From contig SVNW01000004.1 in assembly GCA_015066745.1 (NCBI GenBank), forward strand, positions 1-64,000: a stretch of DNA of 64,000 nt. Direction: 5' to 3'. Below are positions 15,717 through 23,999 of this stretch, piece by piece. Under the pieces are notes generated by a model. The model made no database searches. It worked only from the letters and a program-made list of their open reading frames with translations, and was not told the DNA's origin. Made by a program: the position numbers and the translations under genes. Origin of the DNA: Ruminococcus sp. (lineage in GTDB: Bacteria; Bacillota; Clostridia; Oscillospirales; Ruminococcaceae). Numbering within the stretch: position 1 is the first letter of the stretch; each line of letters begins with the position of its first letter.

Positions 15717-15757
15717 AAACGTATTGCTTATGGTTTTAAGCTATACGTTTTTATTTT
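15717..15757 (+). terminator. Hairpin with T-run in the leader of the CarD-like gene (attenuator candidate)
   Basis: AAACGTA (15717-15723) and GCTTA (15726-15730) pair with TAAGC (15737-15741) and TACGTTT (15744-15750); TTATTTTTTT follows directly. It lies between promoter and ribosome binding site, so transcription would have to read through it. Confidence 0.5.
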
Positions 15758-15776
15758 TTTAAGGGAGGAATAAAAT

Positions 15777-16304
15777 ATGCAAAAATCTGAAAATGCACTT
15801 TGCGTTGACCAGTATGTTTCATACCGTCACAACGGAATCTATAAGATCTTAGAAATCTGTAACAGAGATTTTGGAGGAAATGGTTCAAAAAAGTACTATC
15901 TGCTTCAATCTGTATATGATCATAACGCTAAAATATATGTTCCTGCTGACACTGAAAATCTTCCGTCTGCAATGAAACACATATTGACTTCTTCAGAAAT
16001 TAACGAAATAATCGCTCAAACTAATCAGCATGGATTTGAATGGATCGAAGACAGCACCGAACGCGAACAAAAATTTTCAAAAATAGTTGAAAGCGGAAAC
16101 AAAAAAGATATTCTGATGCTCTTACGCACACTCTCATCCCGAAAATCCCTTATGGCTCAGCAGAAAAAGAAACTTTATTCAGCAGATGAAAAACTTCTCT
16201 CGCTTGCCGAAAAAATAATAAGCGAAGAATTTGCATTTGCACTGGGGATAAAAAAAGATGAGGTACTCCCCTATATCTCCGGTTTTAAAGTACAGAATTC
16301 ATAA
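15777..16304 (+). CDS. CarD/CdnL/TRCF-like regulator (175 aa)
   Basis: The N-terminal 75 residues look like the RNA-polymerase-interacting domain of CarD-family proteins: VDQYVSYRHNGIYKILEI, a strand-rich KKYYLLQSVYD, and KIYVPADTENLPSAMKHILT, followed by a helical region (about 80-165) as in CarD. Family members bind the RNA polymerase beta subunit and affect open-complex stability at promoters. The pattern VGDxVxYxxxGxxxI is present but divergent, so I am fairly but not fully sure. AGGGAGGAATAAAAT precedes the ATG. Single gene with its own promoter, a leader hairpin and a strong terminator. Confidence 0.65.
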   Translation: MQKSENALCVDQYVSYRHNGIYKILEICNRDFGGNGSKKYYLLQSVYDHNAKIYVPADTENLPSAMKHILTSSEINEIIAQTNQHGFEWIEDSTEREQKFSKIVESGNKKDILMLLRTLSSRKSLMAQQKKKLYSADEKLLSLAEKIISEEFAFALGIKKDEVLPYISGFKVQNS

Positions 16305-16314
16305 AATATTTAAA

Positions 16315-16346
16315 CGGTCAGCTGAGTGTTATCAGCTGACCGCTTT
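16315..16346. terminator. Terminator after the CarD-like gene
   Basis: CGGTCAGCTGA (16315-16325) pairs perfectly with TCAGCTGACCG (16332-16342), then CTTTGTTTT. It lies between converging genes. Confidence 0.85.
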
Positions 16347-16392
16347 GTTTTATAATCGTTAAGTATCTTTATATAATATTATTATTTTATTG

Positions 16393-17079
16393 CTATATAC
16401 CTTTTCCAAGCGTAACATCATCTTTTGAGATATACTGTTTCATCACAGCAAGGTCGCAGAGATCTAATTTATCATCTGCGTTTACGTCTGCCGATGATTT
16501 CTGAACGTCTGTAAAATCAATATCTCCGAGAAGGTAAAGTGAAATATTTGTAAGATCTGTAAGGTCTATTTCACTGTCACCGTTTGTATCTCCACATTCA
16601 TTTTTTGTAACAAACGAAACAGAACTGTTATATACAACGCCGTTATACTCAGGAATTTCATTTCGGTCTGGGTCTGCGTACCAGAACATTACGTACTTGC
16701 TGTCTATTCCGTTTTCTTCACAGTATTTCTTTGCCTCATCCAGTTCCTCTTTGATACAGCTTGTATAAACAACATAGCTGTGTACTGATACAAAATCAAC
16801 TGTTACAGCTCTGTTTTCTTTTCCTGAATATTTGCTGAAAACATTCTCTTTGAGTCTGTCACATATATCTGTAAGCATCTTTGCAGTTTCATCGTCTACA
16901 ATTTCAACAGGTCTGCGGTCAATTTCAATACCATCAGGAATATATGCACCGCTTACCATAGTGGTTACAGCTTCCTCTTTTTCCTGTTCTATCGCATTTA
17001 ATACTGTTTTTGTATCTGCATTTACAGACAATGCTGATACAAAAGAAAAAGCCATAATAAAAGATAATATTTTTTTCAT
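16393..17079 (-). CDS. Secreted dockerin protein of unknown function (228 aa)
   Basis: Signal peptide MKKILSFIMAFSFVSALSVN, cleavage near NAD. The mature part (about 22-160) has no enzyme motif; it holds a KYVMFWYADPDRNEIPEYNG stretch. The C-terminal type I dockerin has repeats DTNGDSEIDLTDLTNISLYL and DVNADDKLDLCDLAVMKQYI. The LTDLT...LSLYLLGD signature is the same as in the dockerins at 4271 and 43130, so these belong to one subfamily, likely recognising the same cohesin. It is the last gene of a sigma/anti-sigma-like operon, 30 bp downstream of the membrane protein, so it is probably co-transcribed with the sigma factor. Confidence 0.85.
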   Translation of the reverse strand: MKKILSFIMAFSFVSALSVNADTKTVLNAIEQEKEEAVTTMVSGAYIPDGIEIDRRPVEIVDDETAKMLTDICDRLKENVFSKYSGKENRAVTVDFVSVHSYVVYTSCIKEELDEAKKYCEENGIDSKYVMFWYADPDRNEIPEYNGVVYNSSVSFVTKNECGDTNGDSEIDLTDLTNISLYLLGDIDFTDVQKSSADVNADDKLDLCDLAVMKQYISKDDVTLGKGI

Positions 17080-17109
17080 GATAATACGCCTCCGTCATTA
17101 ATAATATCG

Positions 17110-18267
17110 TCACTCAGGTATACCTATTTCAGAACCTGTAAAATCAGTTACCTCATTTTCAAATCTTACAGTTTCAAAAAAAGCATCCACCTGTTCTTCC
17201 CCTACAAAAAACGTGTATCTTTGCTCCATTATATTTGTTGTAATATATCCGTCTGCCGATATACCGAAAGATTTATTTTTTATACCGAGTAAATCTATAC
17301 TTATAGCTACTGTATATACTACATCTGGTTCAAAGTCCTCTGTCATTGCAGATTCTTTATTTTTATAAATAAGTTCTTCAAGAAGTACTTTATCATATAT
17401 CTCTGTACAGTTGCCATCTTTTTTATTACAAAGCAGTGTACCAAATGAAATCGTATTTTCACCATTAAGTAAATCCAGCATCTCTCCGAGTGTTGACGGA
17501 GTATATTCTCTGTTTGTGTATACAAAATACTTATCATTTGTTTCAAACTTCACCGCAACAGCACATCCGGAAGATATATCGGAAATGCTGAAAACTTCTG
17601 CATTGATACTGAAGATTTTATCTGTATATATGTCATATCCTTTTGCTGTTATACTTGTAATATACTCATTTACACAGTCAGCAGAAATCTCCTTTGTACG
17701 TGTACAGTATACACTTTCGTCAAATGATATTTCGGTAAACTTTTCATATATCTCTTTTTCGTCCCACTTTGGAATTTCGTAATATTCTGAAGTTTCAGCA
17801 GTTGTGACATCTGTTATACTTACTGTAATTTTCTGCGACACCGGTACTGTTCCACTGTTTATGTCCGTAACTATATCCGTAACTGTTAAAACCGGCATAT
17901 TTCCGTTTTCTATATCCGGTTCATTATTTTCCGATAAAGTTATCAAGGTTTCTGCAGTTTCCGATACAGTTGCCTGCGAAGTTGGCTCGGTGGCTTTTTT
18001 TATAGTACGGCTGTATTTCTCAGAATCAATATTTGTTATCATATGTGTCACAGTTTCATCTTGTAACGCTGAATATTCCGTATTGCTTTTTACTGTTTCA
18101 AGAACAGGTTTATCATTTTTTGAAAAGAAAATGCATACTGCAAATACACACAATGCCGAACAGACAGATACAGCTGTTCTTGCTTTATATCTGCGTATCT
18201 TTTGTTTTTCAAGATATTCATCACGCTTTTTAAAAACTGTATCAGCAATTTGCCTATAATCCTTCAT
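17110..18267 (-). CDS. Single-pass membrane protein, anti-sigma-like partner of the adjacent ECF factor (385 aa)
   Basis: The cytoplasmic N-terminus (about 1-30, KDYRQIADTVFKKRDEYLEK) is followed by a membrane segment (AVSVCSALCVFAVCIFF, about 32-48), a Thr/Ser/Glu-rich outer linker to about residue 160, and a C-terminal globular part of about 220 residues (ending GSEIGIPE) without a recognised domain. Layout and overlap with the sigma gene (14 nt) make an anti-sigma role likely. No zinc-binding anti-sigma motif is visible, so binding must be of another type. Start is the ATG at 18267; an upstream TTG at 18273 is possible. The neighbour downstream is a dockerin gene. Confidence 0.6.
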   Translation of the reverse strand: MKDYRQIADTVFKKRDEYLEKQKIRRYKARTAVSVCSALCVFAVCIFFSKNDKPVLETVKSNTEYSALQDETVTHMITNIDSEKYSRTIKKATEPTSQATVSETAETLITLSENNEPDIENGNMPVLTVTDIVTDINSGTVPVSQKITVSITDVTTAETSEYYEIPKWDEKEIYEKFTEISFDESVYCTRTKEISADCVNEYITSITAKGYDIYTDKIFSINAEVFSISDISSGCAVAVKFETNDKYFVYTNREYTPSTLGEMLDLLNGENTISFGTLLCNKKDGNCTEIYDKVLLEELIYKNKESAMTEDFEPDVVYTVAISIDLLGIKNKSFGISADGYITTNIMEQRYTFFVGEEQVDAFFETVRFENEVTDFTGSEIGIPE

Positions 18268-18808
18268 AAACAAATCCCGCCTTTTCCAATTGTGATTTAA
18301 GTGAATTTTTAGCCCTGTACAGCAGATTTCCTACCTGACGTTTCGATTTGTGCATTATTTTGGCTATATCCGCAGTGTCAAATCCTTCAAAATACATCAG
18401 ATACAGCACCTGAAAATATTCTGATTTTAAAGTTTTCATATATCCAAGCAGTTCTATTCGTTCTTCATTGGCTATGTACTGATTTTCAATATCAGCTTCA
18501 TCTGTCAGATGAAATAACTCATCTACCGAAAAATCAGAAAACTTTGACGTGTATCGGAGATAATCAAAAGCACAGTTTCTTGCAATCGTATAAAGCCACG
18601 ATTTAAATTTGCACTTACCATTAAAATGTGGTTTTTTAACTGCAAGCTTAACAAATGTCTCCTGCATAATTTCTTCTGCTACACAGATATTTTTTACTAT
18701 ACTGTTTATGTACAGTGATAAACCTTCATTGTATTCATTTATGATCTCTACAAGTCCATCATCATCACCATCAAGGAAACTGCGGTAGCGATCCGCATCG
18801 TTGCCCAT
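18254..18808 (-). CDS. ECF-type RNA polymerase sigma factor (184 aa)
   Basis: Region 2: IVKNICVAEEIMQETFVKLA and FKSWLYTIARNCAFDYLRYT (about 37-90). Region 4: LKSEYFQVLYLMYFEGFDTA, then the helix-turn-helix DIAKIMHKSKRQVGNLLYRA (about 128-170). It begins MGNDADRYRSFLDGDDDGLV, a start seen in many clostridial ECF factors. AAGGAGGGAATCAA precedes the ATG. First gene of a three-gene unit with a membrane protein and a secreted dockerin protein. The GTCAGGA-16-GTTATTATT motif of the 6 kb system is not found upstream, so it should recognise a different promoter. Confidence 0.88.
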   Translation of the reverse strand: MGNDADRYRSFLDGDDDGLVEIINEYNEGLSLYINSIVKNICVAEEIMQETFVKLAVKKPHFNGKCKFKSWLYTIARNCAFDYLRYTSKFSDFSVDELFHLTDEADIENQYIANEERIELLGYMKTLKSEYFQVLYLMYFEGFDTADIAKIMHKSKRQVGNLLYRAKNSLKSQLEKAGFVYEGL

Positions 18809-18891
18809 TTGATTCCCTCCTTTTTAACTTCAAGCAAATTTGCCCTTCTATATATTAAACGTATAAAAGGCATCTTTTTCTCAGTAAAAAA

Positions 18892-18930
18892 AAATAACGT
18901 CCCCTCATTTTTATAAAGGGAACGTTATTT
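18892..18930 (-). terminator. Terminator after the HtrA gene
   Basis: AAATAACGTCCC (18892-18903) pairs with GGGAACGTTATTT (18918-18930) with one mismatch; the minus strand continues TTTTTTTTTAC. Confidence 0.8.
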
Positions 18931-18955
18931 TTATAATATCATCAAAACAATATGC

Positions 18956-20410
18956 TTATCTGCGTGAATACTCATTCCACCATTCTTCGAAGAATTCTTC
19001 AAAAGCATCTCTTGGTGGTTGCTGAGGTGTCTGCTGTTCAGGTATCTGTGGTATCTGCTGTTCCTGCTGTGGAGCCTGCTCTTCAGGCACAGTCTGTTCA
19101 GGTGTTGTTGTTTCTTCCTTAGTCGGCTGTGATGCTTCTTCAAGAACTACATCTACATACTGATATTTTTTATTTCTTAAAATTGTAAGCTGAAGTGTAT
19201 CTCCTGCTTTGTATTTATTTTTTATCTTGTTGAGTTCATTTACAGTAGTAACAGATTCGCCGTTTGCCGCAACTATTATATCACCTGCAAGTATTCCTGC
19301 TTTTTCAGCGGCACCGCCCGGATTTACGGAATCAACGAGAATGCCTTCAGCGTCACTGCCGTAATAAGCATTTGTTGAACCGCCTGTAAGTCCTATCTGT
19401 GGTCTGCCTGTTACATAACCTATATTTATAAGGTCATTTACTATATTCATAGCATCATTTATCGGAATAGCAAAACCAAGACCTTCTATTGTAGCTTCAG
19501 AATAAGAGTTTGACATTTTCATGGAGTTTATACCGATGACCTGTCCGCAGTCATTAATAAGCGGACCGCCTGAGTTACCTGAATTTATAGCAGCATCTGT
19601 CTGGATAAGTTCCATTATAACTTCGTCCATGTCTATTTCTCTGTTAAGTCCTGAAATATATCCTACCGTAAGTGTACCAAAAAGGTCAAATCCAAGTGGA
19701 TTTCCTATAGCAACGGCTGAATCTCCGACATTTAGCTTATCACTGTCACCGATTTCAGCAGGAACAAGGTTTGAAGCCTCAACTTTAAGAACTGCAATAT
19801 CCGAAAGAACATCATAACCTACTATTTCTGCTGTGTATTCAGTTTCATCATGCATAAGTACAGTCACTTCGTCAACGTTATAACCACTGTTGTATATAAC
19901 ATGAGCATTTGTTATAACATATCCGTCACTTGAAATAACTATACCTGTACCTGTTCCCTGTGCCTGTCCTCCCTGGTTACCGTAAAAACCATAACCTGAG
20001 TTGCCTGCAGTGCTGAATACTGTTTTTATACCTACAACAGAAGGAAGCATTTTCTTATATATTTCCTGTGTTGAAAGTGCATTTTCACTTCTTGACAACT
20101 GAAAAAGACTTGTCATTTCATATGTTGTACCCGGAACTATTTCGGCGGGGGCTGTTTCTGTCACGTCATCGGCAATATTTTTGTCCGGTTCTTCTGTTTT
20201 TTCAACAGATAATTTATTTACGCTGTCATTATCACTGAAATGACGATATCCGGCAATTGAAGCTGTGGAAATGCCGGCTATACAGCAAAGTGCAACCACT
20301 GCTTTTAAAACTTTCTTACCCCTGCCTTTTTTCTTTGCTGTACTTTCGTCAGCAGGTGTATATGTTGTTTCTTTTGTATTTGTTTCCGAGTTGTAGTTGT
20401 TTTCAAACAT
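18956..20410 (-). CDS. htrA: HtrA/DegP-like membrane-anchored serine protease (484 aa)
   Basis: Cytoplasmic Lys/Arg-rich N-terminus, a membrane anchor (VVALCCIAGISTASIAGY, about 36-53), then a trypsin-like protease with the full triad: H170 (TNAHVI), D204 (LSDIAVL) and S280 (GNSGGPLI). A PDZ domain follows (about 325-425, GILVDSVNPGGAAEKAGILA). The C-terminal 55 residues form a Pro/Gln/Glu tail (EEQAPQQEQQIPQIPEQQTP). HtrA proteases handle misfolded exported proteins at the surface, fitting a cell that secretes many large enzymes. AAAGGAAGAAAG precedes the ATG. Single gene with its own terminator; divergent from the xylanase gene. Confidence 0.92.
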   Translation of the reverse strand: MFENNYNSETNTKETTYTPADESTAKKKGRGKKVLKAVVALCCIAGISTASIAGYRHFSDNDSVNKLSVEKTEEPDKNIADDVTETAPAEIVPGTTYEMTSLFQLSRSENALSTQEIYKKMLPSVVGIKTVFSTAGNSGYGFYGNQGGQAQGTGTGIVISSDGYVITNAHVIYNSGYNVDEVTVLMHDETEYTAEIVGYDVLSDIAVLKVEASNLVPAEIGDSDKLNVGDSAVAIGNPLGFDLFGTLTVGYISGLNREIDMDEVIMELIQTDAAINSGNSGGPLINDCGQVIGINSMKMSNSYSEATIEGLGFAIPINDAMNIVNDLINIGYVTGRPQIGLTGGSTNAYYGSDAEGILVDSVNPGGAAEKAGILAGDIIVAANGESVTTVNELNKIKNKYKAGDTLQLTILRNKKYQYVDVVLEEASQPTKEETTTPEQTVPEEQAPQQEQQIPQIPEQQTPQQPPRDAFEEFFEEWWNEYSRR

Positions 20411-20695
20411 TATACTTTCTTCCTTTCAATATTGTAGAACATATGTTTATTTACTTCGTTTTAGCTTATATCTATATTTTACTCTTTTATGTGATAATTA
20501 TATGTGAAAACCTCGAAAAGATTGTCAGGTAAAAATATATTATCTGTGGTAATAAAGGAATTATATTTTCACAAACAAATCTTTGAAATAAGCATTATAC
20601 TATATATAATAATCAATTATTTTTGTACTGTTATTGTCATTAAAATATAAATTATATCTTTTCAAAAGTTATAACTTATATGGCAAATTTACATA

Positions 20696-20722
20696 TAATT
20701 ATTTTACCGGGTAAAATAATTA
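20696..20722. promoter_or_regulatory. 27-bp perfect palindrome (operator candidate)
   Basis: The arm AATTATTTTACC (20697-20708) is followed by a single G and then GGTAAAATAATT (20710-20721); the outermost T/A pair extends it to 27 bp. It is 275 bp upstream of the xylanase promoter and 290 bp upstream of htrA, and has no T-run of terminator type. Confidence 0.5.
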
Positions 20723-20892
20723 CTTTTTAATGTGTTTTTTTTACTTGTTAATGTCTTATTTTTACTTAAAACCATACTTAAAACAAATGCAAAATTTTAA
20801 AAATTAATTAAACTTTTTCAAAAAAATAAAATCCCTCTCGAATATTATATATAATAAAATCAGTGTCAATTTTATTATTATTTTATTGTCGA

Positions 20893-20962
20893 TTTCAACA
20901 ATGAATTTGTGTCAAAATAATGTTTTTTTGTTTTTTCGAAAATTTCGGTTAGTTTCAACAAT
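20893..20962 (+). repeat. TTTCAACAAT direct repeats upstream of the xylanase promoter
   Basis: TTTCAACAAT occurs at 20893-20902 and 20953-20962, 60 bp apart, the second ending 34 bp before the -35 box. Activator or repressor half-sites are possible. Confidence 0.35.
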
Positions 20963-20996
20963 TTATTTTTAATATAAAGCTTCTATTGTATGTAAC

Positions 20997-21025
20997 TTGA
21001 CATATATTTATTTTTATTGTACAAT
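20997..21025 (+). promoter_or_regulatory. Xylanase promoter
   Basis: TTGACA (20997-21002), 17 bp, TACAAT (21020-21025). It leaves a leader of about 100 nt and rules out a start at TTG 21017. Confidence 0.8.
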
Positions 21026-21133
21026 AAAACCATCGAAGAGATAAAAAAGGGATTTGGTTTATCTCACAAATATATTGTTTATCAAATAATTGTTAATAGT
21101 ATTTATTTATTTTTTAAAGAAAGAGGTATTTTA

Positions 21134-23824
21134 ATGAAACAGAAATGTAAATTTTTAAGTTGTTTCCTTGCAGTGTCTCTCGCACTTGGTATGTCACCTT
21201 CCGAAGGTTTACTCAGAACATCTGATATCATTACAACTGTAGACGCAGCTTCTCCAGGTGATAAGCTTTCAGTTGGCGGAGGTACTTCACAGCACAAAGG
21301 CACAAGCGATGGTTACAGCTACGAGATATGGATCGACCGTACAGGCGGTAACGGTACAATGACTCTTGGTCAGGGTGCTACATTCAAAGCTGAATGGAGT
21401 GCAAACGTAAGTGCAGGTAACTTCCTTGCCCGTCGTGGTCTTGACTTTGGTTCAAAGAAAAAAGCTACAGATTACGAATACATCGGTCTTGATTACGAAG
21501 CTGAGTATCGTCAGACAGGCAGTGCAAACGGTAACTCACGTCTTTGTGTATACGGCTGGTTCCAGAACAAGGGCGCAGCAGGAAATGTTCCGCTTGTTGA
21601 ATACTACATCATCGAAGACTGGGTAGACTGGTGTCCTGATGCTCCGGGTAAGATGGTTACAATCGATGGTGCACAGTATAAGATTTTCCAGATGGATCAC
21701 ACAGGCCCTTCAATCAACAGCGGTTCTGAAACATTCAAGCAGTATTTTTCAGTTCGTCAGGATAAGAGAACATCAGGTCATATCACAGTTTCCGATCACT
21801 TCAAAGCATGGGCAGATCAGGGTTGGGGTATCGGTAATCTCTACGAAGTTGCTCTCAACGCAGAAGGCTGGCAGAGTAGCGGTGTAGCTGATATCAAAAA
21901 ACTTGACGTTTACACAACACGAACACCAATACCAGGAACAACACCACCAACAACCACAGCACCGCAACAACCATCAATACAGGGTACACCTCCTTCCGGT
22001 TCAGGAACAGGTATCTCTGATGGATTTGAAGGAAGCGGTACAACATGGACAGCACGTGGTGACGAAGTTAAGCTCCTTCTCACAAGCGATCTTAAATCAG
22101 GCGGTTCCAAATCTCTCGCAGTAACAGGCAGAACAGCTTCATGGAACGGTGTTTCAGCTTCTTCTTCAGAACTTAAAGCCGGTGAGTCATACTCATTCAG
22201 TTCACAGGTTACATATAAAAACAGTAATTATGCATCATCAGGTTTTGAATTTGGTGTTCAGTACGACCTCAATGGTGAAACAAACTATGATAATATAGGT
22301 TCTGCAACTACTTCAAGCGGTAAATGGGCAGATCTTTCAGGTGATTTCAAAATTCCTTCAGGTGCTGAAAACATCTCACTCTACATTCAGTCAGCTTACA
22401 CAGAAAGCGATACAGCTGCCGATATGATTGACTTCTATGTTGATGATGTAAAACTTAGTAGTAGCACCGGAAATCCAACGACAACAACAACAACAACTAC
22501 TACTACCGGAACACCTGTATCAACGGCTGACAGTCTCAAAGGCAAATTTGCTTCATGCTTTAAAATGGGTACTTCTGTAAGCCCTAATGAACTTAATTCA
22601 GGTGCTTCATTTATCAAAAAACACTTTAACAGTATCACTCCTGAAAACGAATTGAAACCGGATTCACTCCTTCAGCAGCAGGCTTCAATTCAAGGTGGTG
22701 ACAATACACGTGCTGTAGTTTCACTCAGCAGAGCCGCTCAGACACTTAAATTCTGCGAAGACAACAACATCGGCGTTCGTGGTCACACCTTCGTATGGTA
22801 TAGCCAGACTCCTGACTGGTTCTTCCGTGAAGGATTCCAGAGCAACGGTAACTATGTTTCAGCAGATATCATGAACAAACGTCTTGAAAACTTCATCAAG
22901 GATACTTTTGACTTACTCAAGAAAGAATATCCAAACCTCAACGTATACGCTTATGACGTTTGTAATGAACTCTTCCTTAACGACGGTGGCGGACTTCGTC
23001 CGGCTGGTGACCAGTACTCCGGCGGTTCTAACTGGACACGTATCTACGGAGATGACAGCTTTATCATCAATGCTTTCACATATGCAAGAAAGTATGCTCC
23101 GGCAGGATGTAAGCTCTACATTAACGATTATAACGAATATATCCCTGCAAAGACAAATGATATTTACAATATCGCTATGAAACTCAAAGAAAAAGGTGTA
23201 ATTGATGGTATTGGAATGCAGTCTCACCTTGATGTAAGCTATCCTTCAGCACAGGTTTACAAGACAGCACTTGAAAAATTCCTCAGTACAGGTCTTGAAG
23301 TTTCAATAACAGAACTTGATATCACAACAAACGGAAACTTTAGTGCTCAGGCTACTCTCTTCAAACAGATTTTTGAAATGGCTGTTGAACACGCAGATCA
23401 GATTCCTTCATTCACAGTATGGGGTACACATGACCCGATAAGCTGGAGAAACAGTCAGACTCCTCTCCTCTTCGGTGACGGATACACAGAAAAAGAAGCT
23501 TACAAGCAGGTTATGAGCATAGAAGTTTCAAACGCTCCAGCTGTTACAACACCTGCTGTTACCACTACTGTAACAACAACTACACCTAAGGTTACTACAA
23601 CACCTAAGGTTACTACAGTTACAAGCAACAACTCAGGTAATGTTGCTGTTGCAGGTGATATAGATGAAAACGGCACAGTTTCTTCAACCGACCTCGTTAA
23701 GTTAATGCAGTCACTTGTAGGAAAAGTTACACTCTCCTCCTCTGCTAAGAAGAACGCTGACATTAACAACGATGGTAAAGTTTCAATAGTAGACCTTATC
23801 AAGTTAAAGAATATGCTTATTTAA
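21134..23824 (+). CDS. Bifunctional cellulosomal xylanase GH11-CBM22-GH10-dockerin (896 aa)
   Basis: Endo-1,4-beta-xylanase with two different catalytic domains. Signal peptide about 1-37 (MKQKCKFLSCFLAVSLALGM core, cut near VDA-AS). GH11, about 60-258, has nucleophile E156 (VEYYIIEDW) and acid/base E244 (AEGWQSSG). A Pro/Thr linker follows, then a CBM22-like xylan-binding module (about 292-442, ending YVDDVKLSS) and a Thr run. GH10, about 465-797, has acid/base E612 (DVCNELF) and nucleophile E727 (ITELDI), plus GHTFVWYSQTPDW. A second Thr/Val linker and a type I dockerin (about 838-896; DIDENGTVSSTDLVKLMQSL and DINNDGKVSIVDLIKLKNML) complete it. The dockerin differs in sequence type from the small secreted dockerin proteins here. 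Start chosen at ATG 21134 behind AAAGAGG. Similar multi-xylanases occur in Ruminococcus flavefaciens. Confidence 0.95.
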   Translation: MKQKCKFLSCFLAVSLALGMSPSEGLLRTSDIITTVDAASPGDKLSVGGGTSQHKGTSDGYSYEIWIDRTGGNGTMTLGQGATFKAEWSANVSAGNFLARRGLDFGSKKKATDYEYIGLDYEAEYRQTGSANGNSRLCVYGWFQNKGAAGNVPLVEYYIIEDWVDWCPDAPGKMVTIDGAQYKIFQMDHTGPSINSGSETFKQYFSVRQDKRTSGHITVSDHFKAWADQGWGIGNLYEVALNAEGWQSSGVADIKKLDVYTTRTPIPGTTPPTTTAPQQPSIQGTPPSGSGTGISDGFEGSGTTWTARGDEVKLLLTSDLKSGGSKSLAVTGRTASWNGVSASSSELKAGESYSFSSQVTYKNSNYASSGFEFGVQYDLNGETNYDNIGSATTSSGKWADLSGDFKIPSGAENISLYIQSAYTESDTAADMIDFYVDDVKLSSSTGNPTTTTTTTTTTGTPVSTADSLKGKFASCFKMGTSVSPNELNSGASFIKKHFNSITPENELKPDSLLQQQASIQGGDNTRAVVSLSRAAQTLKFCEDNNIGVRGHTFVWYSQTPDWFFREGFQSNGNYVSADIMNKRLENFIKDTFDLLKKEYPNLNVYAYDVCNELFLNDGGGLRPAGDQYSGGSNWTRIYGDDSFIINAFTYARKYAPAGCKLYINDYNEYIPAKTNDIYNIAMKLKEKGVIDGIGMQSHLDVSYPSAQVYKTALEKFLSTGLEVSITELDITTNGNFSAQATLFKQIFEMAVEHADQIPSFTVWGTHDPISWRNSQTPLLFGDGYTEKEAYKQVMSIEVSNAPAVTTPAVTTTVTTTTPKVTTTPKVTTVTSNNSGNVAVAGDIDENGTVSSTDLVKLMQSLVGKVTLSSSAKKNADINNDGKVSIVDLIKLKNMLI

Positions 23825-23841
23825 AATCAATTAATCCCCTA

Positions 23842-23940
23842 TTTAAAGCAACCTTTATAAGGTTGCTTTAAATATTATATACAGATTTTTATAATAAAAG
23901 TTAAAAACCAAAGAAGATTTTTTTCCTCTTTGGTTTTTTT
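23842..23940 (+). terminator. Two hairpins after the xylanase gene, the second a strong terminator
   Basis: TTTAAAGCAACC/GGTTGCTTTAAA (23842-23872) has no T-run. AAAAACCAAAGA (23903-23914) pairs with TCTTTGGTTTTT (23927-23938) and is followed by further T. Confidence 0.8.
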
Positions 23941-23946
23941 AATGAA

Positions 23947-23995
23947 ATTTCTATTGAAAACTTTATTTGTAAATCAAGTAAGTTCTCAATGAAAT
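23947..23995. repeat. Palindromic flanking repeat, left copy
   Basis: ATTTCTATTGAAAACTT (23947-23963), a TATTTGTAAATCAAGT-like centre, and AAGTTCTCAATGAAAT (23980-23995) form an imperfect inverted repeat. It is nearly identical to 25385-25432 and lies directly behind the stop codon of the AAA/DUF4143 gene. Confidence 0.75.
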
Positions 23996-23999
23996 AATT

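Larger units (their letters stand above)
20411..20996. other. Long AT-rich intergenic region between htrA and the xylanase gene
   Basis: About 720 bp between the two start codons hold no gene. Two visible structures are listed separately: a 27-bp palindrome and a pair of TTTCAACAAT repeats. The rest is runs of A and T without further signal. Confidence 0.6.

Noticed and set aside
21017..21133. Extended N-terminus of the xylanase from TTG 21017
   Set aside because: The -10 box (21020-21025) lies inside it, and the signal peptide and ribosome binding site fit the ATG at 21134.
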